From an uncultured Candidatus Saccharibacteria bacterium (GTDB taxonomy: Bacteria; Patescibacteriota; Saccharimonadia; Saccharimonadales; Saccharimonadaceae), in NCBI GenBank assembly GCA_937919305.1, contig CALFQW010000135.1:1-6155 (forward strand): a stretch of 6,155 nt of DNA, in the 5' to 3' direction. The notes below the pieces were generated by a model. That model saw nothing but the letters and a program-made list of their open reading frames with translations. It was not told the origin of the DNA and did not search any database. A program made the translations under genes and the position numbers. Numbering within the stretch: position 1 is the stretch's first letter; each line of letters opens with the position of its first letter. This document shows positions 1-6,155 of this stretch, piece by piece.

Positions 1-2760
<2,760 letters not shown>

Positions 2761-2769
2761 AGAACTCTA

Positions 2770-2797
2770 ATTATACAGAGCTATTAGTTATTATCGA
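2770..2797 (-). promoter_or_regulatory. Likely queA promoter with perfect -10
   Basis: On the minus strand TATAAT (2775 down to 2770) matches consensus fully and is 9 nt before the queA ATG. A 4-of-6 -35 candidate, TCGATA (2797 down to 2792), lies 16 nt upstream, overlapping the end of the glycosidase gene. The transcript would have a leader of about 2-3 nt. Confidence 0.45.
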
Positions 2798-4037
2798 TGT
2801 ATATCGACAAAGCTTCCATATCGAATAATAGTCCCGCCCAACTAAATCCCTTTGCTCCATGACCTTTTCCCGTCAGTGGGTCATAGTATTCTCTTAGTCC
2901 TGATTGATTCGCTAGCCGCAACGAAGTCTTATATATTCTCTGCGCATCCTTAGTGTAGCCGTACCGCAGTAGGCCCTGCATTATTAGCCAGTTTGTCGCC
3001 ATCCATACGGGCCCTCGCCAATTTGTCCCAACCCACCAATCACCTTTCCAGTCTCCAGAAGGATCGAAACTCTGTTCACTAATTGAGACGGTCGGAATAC
3101 CGAAGGGAAGCGAAAACTCGCGTTTGTTACGAAGGTAGTTCTCGACCAAATACTTAGCTTCATCTTTTGAGGCAACGCCAGCGTATAGCGGCGCAAAAAG
3201 CGCCCATGTCCTAGTGTGGATGTGTCGCAACTTCGGGCCCGCTACTGGCTGGAATAAGTTGTGATGGAGCAACTTTGAGCGCATAGCGTTACGTACGTTT
3301 ACCGATTTAGTACGTGAGTAGTTAGCTATACGATGCTCGTTAACCGCCTCTGCGAGCAAGGTAGTTAATCTTAGACTCTCAGCGAGGATGGCATTATACG
3401 GCACATCGTATACCCAATGATTCAATTCTATTTGTTTTTTAACAACATATCGCGACCGTTTCCAGTCATCGACGAGTTCTAGGCGAGCCCGAAAATTATC
3501 AACGAACTGATGCCGGGGGTCCTTGAGGTGCAGTATTTGATCATATCGGGGTGAATTATCTTCGCCGCTCTCATCGGGATTTATCAGGCCAACTAGATTC
3601 ATCTTCTTTGGGTCGCGCGCACTAAAAAGATATCTATGAAATGCGTGGATATGAGGCAATATTTGTTTCACAAAATCTTTATCACCATCAGCCTCATATA
3701 TGCGCCATACCGCCGCAGCTAGAAGAGGGGGCTGGGTGATAGAGCTAGTGTGACGCTTTCCCCATTGGATATCTGGAAAAGGCGAACTCTTCACACGATG
3801 CCAATAAATGATATGCGGAATCATACCGTTCTTGAACTGACCTCGCAGTAATAAACATAGCTCTTCTTTTGCTCTTTCAATATCAAAATAGCTCAGGGCG
3901 ATTGCGTGAAAGCAACTATCCCAGAACCATTGATAAGGGTATGTATCAGGTGAAGGCACAGTATAACGCAAGCCAGCATGCTGACGCTTATTCTCGTCAT
4001 ATTGAGCAATTATTTTTGATTTGAGATGCCCATCCAT
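2784..4037 (-). CDS. GH63-like glycosidase, mannosylglycerate/glucosylglycerate hydrolase type
   Basis: Predicted (alpha/alpha)6-barrel glycoside hydrolase of the MGH1-like/GH63 group. Characterised relatives hydrolyse mannosylglycerate or glucosylglycerate; related clans include trehalases. Sequence support: QWFWDSCFHAIALSYFD at 36-52, FKNGMIPHIIYW at 68-79, DESGEDNSPRYD at 155-166 with Asp160 in the position of the family's catalytic acid, GDWWVGTNWRGPVWMATNW at 332-350, and LREYYDPLTGKGHG at 381-394, where Glu383 matches the catalytic base, followed by FSWAGLL at 398-404. At 417 residues it is about the length of the single-domain bacterial mannosylglycerate hydrolases (a little over 400), so no extra domain is present. 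There is no signal peptide, so it should be cytoplasmic. The start is ATG at 4035-4037, 32 nt after the lipid-kinase stop; no Shine-Dalgarno site is close, but TATACT lies 12 nt upstream. Exact substrate is inferred only from family; a trehalose- or other alpha-glucoside-hydrolysing role is possible. Confidence 0.82.
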   Translation of the reverse strand: MDGHLKSKIIAQYDENKRQHAGLRYTVPSPDTYPYQWFWDSCFHAIALSYFDIERAKEELCLLLRGQFKNGMIPHIIYWHRVKSSPFPDIQWGKRHTSSITQPPLLAAAVWRIYEADGDKDFVKQILPHIHAFHRYLFSARDPKKMNLVGLINPDESGEDNSPRYDQILHLKDPRHQFVDNFRARLELVDDWKRSRYVVKKQIELNHWVYDVPYNAILAESLRLTTLLAEAVNEHRIANYSRTKSVNVRNAMRSKLLHHNLFQPVAGPKLRHIHTRTWALFAPLYAGVASKDEAKYLVENYLRNKREFSLPFGIPTVSISEQSFDPSGDWKGDWWVGTNWRGPVWMATNWLIMQGLLRYGYTKDAQRIYKTSLRLANQSGLREYYDPLTGKGHGAKGFSWAGLLFDMEALSIYIDNN

Positions 4038-4049
4038 ATACTAGTCATC

Positions 4050-4078
4050 AGTATAGTTCCTGTAATGTACTAATACAA
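4050..4078 (-). promoter_or_regulatory. Possible internal promoter of the glycosidase gene
   Basis: On the minus strand TTGTAT (4078 down to 4073, weak match) is separated by 17 nt from TATACT (4055 down to 4050, 5 of 6). TATACT is 12 nt before the ATG at 4037, giving a leader of only about 5 nt. The -35 overlaps the last codons of the lipid-kinase gene. The -35 match is poor, so this may only supplement read-through. Confidence 0.35.
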
Positions 4079-4948
4079 ACTCTTCAGAGCGTGCTCAGCG
4101 CACTCAATCTTCACATTTGCTCCTGCAGGCAATAACTCGACCTCTCCATCACACTGCACACGAACTGGATCAATTAACTTGAACGAAAATGTCTTATAGC
4201 TTTTTTCTTCGACATTGCCGGTCATGATTATCCTGAGGAGTTCGTAGAAAGTCCTAACTCGAGAGACATGCTCTGTCCTCACGATTTCAAATCTTCCGTC
4301 GGTCAGGTTGGCCTGTTTGTGTAGTTTGATGAATTTAGCGATCTCATTTATGTTTGCAAATACTAGGCTGTCTAACTTTGTTCGTATGCCATCTTGTTCA
4401 ATATCAAAAGGTGAGAAGCTGCCAAGTGCACGCAGCACATGAAATATCTCTCGGAATATTCCTTTGGAATGGATATTAATGACATGACCCGCCTCTGCGG
4501 TTAACCCGAGTCCTATATAGCTATGTGCGTATCTTTCGTATTTATAACCCTCCGCTGAAACCGATATCTTCAGCAAATCAAGTGGTTTAATGGACTGATT
4601 CTGAATTAATTCTCTCAAGGAATTCCGTCTCGCGACTCTTCGGTGATCATTAGCATTGCCCGCACCAGCCACTGCGACAACTGGTCTTTTACTGATAGGC
4701 AGCTGCATAGCCCCGTTTACAACCTCATGATATCCACCATCGCCACTAACAGAAATGACGAGGACATTACTATGCTTGCTTGCAAACTCCCTCGTGAGCT
4801 CAACGGCATGTCCGGCGTGCCCTGTCTCCAAAAGTTGTGGTGTTTTGCCTCGTTCCCTCAGCCAATCGTAGAGCTTTTTTGCGATGTCGGCTGCATCACC
4901 AGTGCTGTTTAGGTTATAGACAATGCCTATATGCCGTATTGTTTTCAT
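4070..4948 (-). CDS. Diacylglycerol kinase-family lipid kinase
   Basis: Member of the DAGK catalytic-domain family (DgkB/YegS-like), which phosphorylates a lipid hydroxyl using ATP at the membrane face. At 292 residues it is a normal length. The nucleotide-binding motif, usually GGDGTxxEVxNG, appears as SGDGGYHEVVNG at 68-79. The second motif, usually PxGTxNDFAR, appears as AGAGNANDHRR at 94-104. The C-terminal domain ends with CDGEVELLPAG at 266-276, containing the DGE triplet whose Asp is the catalytic base in YegS/DgkB. Substitutions in both nucleotide motifs place it in a divergent subgroup, but the invariant Gly-Asp-Gly, Asn-Asp and Asp-Gly-Glu are kept, so activity is plausible. The lipid substrate cannot be deduced. 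The start is ATG at 4946-4948, supported by an extended -10 box 7 nt before it and a canonical N-terminal beta strand (IRHIGIVYNLNS at 4-15). It heads the minus-strand gene string. Confidence 0.85.
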   Translation of the reverse strand: MKTIRHIGIVYNLNSTGDAADIAKKLYDWLRERGKTPQLLETGHAGHAVELTREFASKHSNVLVISVSGDGGYHEVVNGAMQLPISKRPVVAVAGAGNANDHRRVARRNSLRELIQNQSIKPLDLLKISVSAEGYKYERYAHSYIGLGLTAEAGHVINIHSKGIFREIFHVLRALGSFSPFDIEQDGIRTKLDSLVFANINEIAKFIKLHKQANLTDGRFEIVRTEHVSRVRTFYELLRIIMTGNVEEKSYKTFSFKLIDPVRVQCDGEVELLPAGANVKIECAEHALKSLY

Positions 4949-4950
4949 TG

Positions 4951-4979
4951 TTTACATCATAACAAACTTGTGCTATATT
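4951..4979 (+). promoter_or_regulatory. Sigma70-type promoter for the leader and the 5140 gene
   Basis: TTTACA at 4951-4956 (5 of 6 to TTGACA), a spacer of exactly 17 nt, then TATATT at 4974-4979 (5 of 6 to TATAAT), preceded by TG at 4971-4972 as an extended -10. The predicted start is about 4986-4987, on the ATG of the leader peptide. This gives the 5140 gene a 5' leader of about 153 nt. It is the best-formed promoter in the window. Confidence 0.72.
4956..4964 (-). promoter_or_regulatory. Extended -10 promoter of the lipid-kinase gene
   Basis: Read on the minus strand, TGT then TATGAT (4964 down to 4956) is an extended -10 element, with TATGAT 5 of 6 to consensus. The ATG at 4948 follows after only 7 nt, so the transcript would be leaderless or nearly so. 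No convincing -35 is seen, which an extended -10 can tolerate. It shares base 4956 with the -35 box of the divergent plus-strand promoter. Confidence 0.5.
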
Positions 4980-4986
4980 CTCCTTC

Positions 4987-5064
4987 ATGAGTTTCATAAA
5001 CAACAGCACCGCTTGGTATCTCTGTCTCTTTACGACACGGCGATTGTTGTATTTTGGTTATTGA
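4987..5064 (+). CDS. Putative 25-residue leader peptide, rich in Trp/Tyr/Phe
   Basis: Short ORF with ATG at 4987-4989 and TGA at 5062-5064. The peptide begins MSFINNSTAWYLCLF and ends TTRRLLYFGY, so 7 of 25 residues are aromatic (Trp10; Tyr11, 22, 25; Phe3, 15, 23). The ATG lies 7 nt after the TATATT box of the predicted promoter, almost exactly at the expected transcription start, so it would be read from a leaderless mRNA; no Shine-Dalgarno site is possible there. Its 3' half covers the first arm (5039-5049) of the antiterminator hairpin, the arrangement expected of an attenuator leader peptide. The TGG-TAT pair at 5014-5019 lies about 20 nt before that arm, so a ribosome stalled there would leave the arm free, while one reaching the stop would cover part of it. 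Coding is inferred from position and composition only; the ORF could be fortuitous. Confidence 0.45.
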   Translation: MSFINNSTAWYLCLFTTRRLLYFGY

Positions 5065-5100
5065 ACGAATAAATAAACCCAGCAAATAGCAACTATCGCC
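5039..5100 (+). promoter_or_regulatory. Antiterminator hairpin of the putative attenuator
   Basis: GGCGATTGTTG (5039-5049) is the reverse complement of CAACTATCGCC (5090-5100) at 10 of 11 positions, the exception being a T-T mismatch at 5045/5094. The loop between is 40 nt. The 3' arm contains ATCGCC (5095-5100), the whole 5' arm of the terminator hairpin, so the two structures cannot form together. The longer helix would be the more stable one. A weaker competitor for the first arm is ACAACA at 5000-5005, pairing with TGTTGT at 5045-5050. Confidence 0.55.
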
Positions 5101-5120
5101 AACGCAAGAGGCGATTTTTT
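5095..5120 (+). terminator. Rho-independent-type attenuator hairpin before the 5140 gene
   Basis: ATCGCC (5095-5100) pairs perfectly with GGCGAT (5110-5115) around a 9-nt loop, and the 3' arm runs straight into a T tract at 5115-5120. The stem is short (6 bp, four of them G-C), so termination may be partial. It ends 19 nt before the ATG at 5140 and lies inside the transcript, which makes it an attenuator rather than the end of an upstream gene: the gene on the other side is divergent. Confidence 0.55.
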
Positions 5121-5128
5121 AAATATAT

Positions 5129-5133
5129 GAGGA
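5129..5133 (+). promoter_or_regulatory. Shine-Dalgarno site of the 5140 gene
   Basis: GAGGA, 6 nt before the ATG at 5140, fixes the start of the unrecognised gene. It is the only clear Shine-Dalgarno site in the window and lies outside both leader hairpins, so the leader would act on transcription rather than by hiding the ribosome site. Confidence 0.7.
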
Positions 5134-5139
5134 AGAACA

Positions 5140-6155
5140 ATGAAAAATATTGAAGCTATAGTGAGACGATCAAGCGAAGGTACCGCTGAAGAGTTTGATA
5201 TGAGAGCAGCAGGAACATCAAACGAAAACCGGGCGCTTCATCTCTTTTACGTAAGGCAAATCCGTGATCAGCAAACAGACGAGTGGGGTTCGATGAATCA
5301 GCTACCTCGCCTACCAGAGGTTCTTGCAAAAAGCCCAACGCAACATGACCTACTTGTTGTTCCTCTTGGTCATCATCGTGAATCAGCAGGCGAACACTCT
5401 GGCAAGGAGAAGCTTTTCAATGTTTACCCATACTCGGTCAAAATGAGTCCGTCTGATATCGATAATGCACTCTATTGGGCGTCTTCACATGCAGAATTAT
5501 TCCCCCGAGAAGACAATTATGCAAATGCTGCTGTCGGTCTATCTGGGCTCATAGTTCGAGTGGAGTGGGGAGAAGACCCTATGCAGCCCTACGAAGTAGA
5601 TACCGAGCCAGCAGGATTTGGAATGTTACCGCATATCTCAGGCAATGCCAACCAAATGATCGCTGAGCTCAAGCAATCATGGGGAAAGACACTTTGGGCA
5701 ACAATGGGCCAAGAGAGGGTAGCTGACTCTGTCGAGCACTTTGGGCAGCCACTGGTCATTGCCGATGAGCTTGGCAGTAAGGTAGTAGATGTCAGTGGGA
5801 TTCTCTTGCCGTTTATGAAAACGAGCAACGGGATTCCTAATGTATGGCGAAAACGCTCGATCCTACCTGTTGAGCATATGGAGGAAAAGGACTATCTTGT
5901 TGATCTAGCACTCGCTAGGATCGTCAAGCATGATGATCCATCCGAGATACAATATATCGAAAAGCTTATCGAGAATAATCAAGGCTTTATGATACGACCG
6001 ATGCTCGGATCATGTGCGACTGGCCTGGCGATATTTGCAGGTGATTTGAGGATTGACGGCAAAAAACCTCAAGGCTCAGTAACAGCGACAAGGGCACGAT
6101 CTTTCTTGAGTGAATTGCAGAGTAGCGAGCAGCCTTTTATGATACGAGACGTCAT
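5140..6155 (+). CDS. Unrecognised protein, 3' end outside window; weak ATP-grasp resemblance near the end
   Basis: Open frame from ATG at 5140-5142 to the window end, giving 338 complete codons with no stop. The start is well supported: GAGGA at 5129-5133 sits 6 nt upstream and the codons read MKNIEAIVRRSSEG. I do not recognise the family. It looks soluble: no signal peptide or membrane segment. Notable stretches are DLLVVPLGHHRESAGEHSG at 70-88, a Trp-bearing strand LIVRVEWGEDP at 137-147, and ILLPFMKTSNGIPNVWRKRS at 221-240. Near the end, GFMIRPMLGSCATGLAIF at 282-299 followed about 50 residues later by PFMIRDVI at 332-339 (last codon incomplete) recalls the ATP-grasp pattern of a basic-Pro strand, a Gly/Ser loop and then a strand with an acidic residue. 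This is a weak analogy (Arg replaces the usual Lys). The gene lies behind a strong divergent promoter and a putative attenuator leader, so its expression is probably conditional. Confidence 0.85.
   Translation, partial: MKNIEAIVRRSSEGTAEEFDMRAAGTSNENRALHLFYVRQIRDQQTDEWGSMNQLPRLPEVLAKSPTQHDLLVVPLGHHRESAGEHSGKEKLFNVYPYSVKMSPSDIDNALYWASSHAELFPREDNYANAAVGLSGLIVRVEWGEDPMQPYEVDTEPAGFGMLPHISGNANQMIAELKQSWGKTLWATMGQERVADSVEHFGQPLVIADELGSKVVDVSGILLPFMKTSNGIPNVWRKRSILPVEHMEEKDYLVDLALARIVKHDDPSEIQYIEKLIENNQGFMIRPMLGSCATGLAIFAGDLRIDGKKPQGSVTATRARSFLSELQSSEQPFMIRDV

Noticed and set aside
2984..3196. Minus-strand ORF in another frame of the glycosidase gene
   Set aside because: Shadow of a strongly conserved glycosidase region; no start signal of its own.
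4643..4912. Plus-strand 89-codon ORF opposite the lipid-kinase gene
   Set aside because: It covers the antisense of the conserved nucleotide-binding motifs; Cys-rich random composition.
4980..5139. T-box, tRNA-like element or known riboswitch in the leader
   Set aside because: I could not find a T-box bulge sequence, a cloverleaf or any riboswitch core I recognise; only the two alternative hairpins and the small ORF are supported. An unrecognised ligand-binding RNA is not excluded.
5156..5828. ORFs at 5156-5338 (-), 5475-5666 (+) and 5589-5828 (-)
   Set aside because: All are inside the long open frame starting at 5140, which has a Shine-Dalgarno site and stays open for 338 codons.
5986..6147. 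12-nt repeat TTTATGATACGA at 5986-5997 and 6136-6147
   Set aside because: Not a DNA repeat element; it reflects two Phe-Met-Ile-Arg segments of the protein and is noted under that gene.

Overview
The window reads like a compact chromosomal segment of a small-genome bacterium. The gene styles, namely a divergent Tgt ending in a CDCYTC zinc motif, a diacylglycerol-kinase-like protein with SGDGG in place of GGDGT, near-absent Shine-Dalgarno sites and very short intergenic gaps, would fit the Patescibacteria/CPR (for example Saccharibacteria). That placement is an inference from recalled family resemblance and was not tested. UGA is not needed as a sense codon in any gene here. No mobile element, tRNA, rRNA or CRISPR array was seen.

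Left part (1-2760): a queuosine-salvage block. A 5'-truncated YhhQ/VUT-type queuosine precursor transporter on + runs tail-to-tail into tgt on -, with their 3' ends overlapping by 11 bases. queA lies 10 nt upstream of tgt on the same strand. Together these would import a 7-deazaguanine precursor, insert it at position 34 of tRNA (Tgt), and add the epoxycyclopentanediol ring (QueA). No de novo preQ1 genes are in view.

Middle (2784-4948, minus): a GH63/mannosylglycerate-hydrolase-like glycosidase and a diacylglycerol-kinase-family lipid kinase. Gaps of 32, 23 and 10 nt link lipid kinase, glycosidase, queA and tgt in one minus-strand gene string. Each also has a -10-like box 7-12 nt before its ATG and no clear Shine-Dalgarno site, which suggests internal promoters making nearly leaderless mRNAs.

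Right part (4949-6155): a divergent promoter region and a plus-strand gene at 5140, which runs off the window and which I do not recognise. Between promoter and gene is a leader of about 150 nt holding (i) a 25-codon ORF rich in Trp/Tyr/Phe whose ATG falls at the predicted transcription start, (ii) an 11-nt segment able to form a long hairpin with a downstream segment, and (iii) a terminator-like hairpin with a six-T tract that shares that downstream segment. This has the architecture of a ribosome-mediated transcription attenuator in front of an unknown gene, and is the most interesting element in the window.
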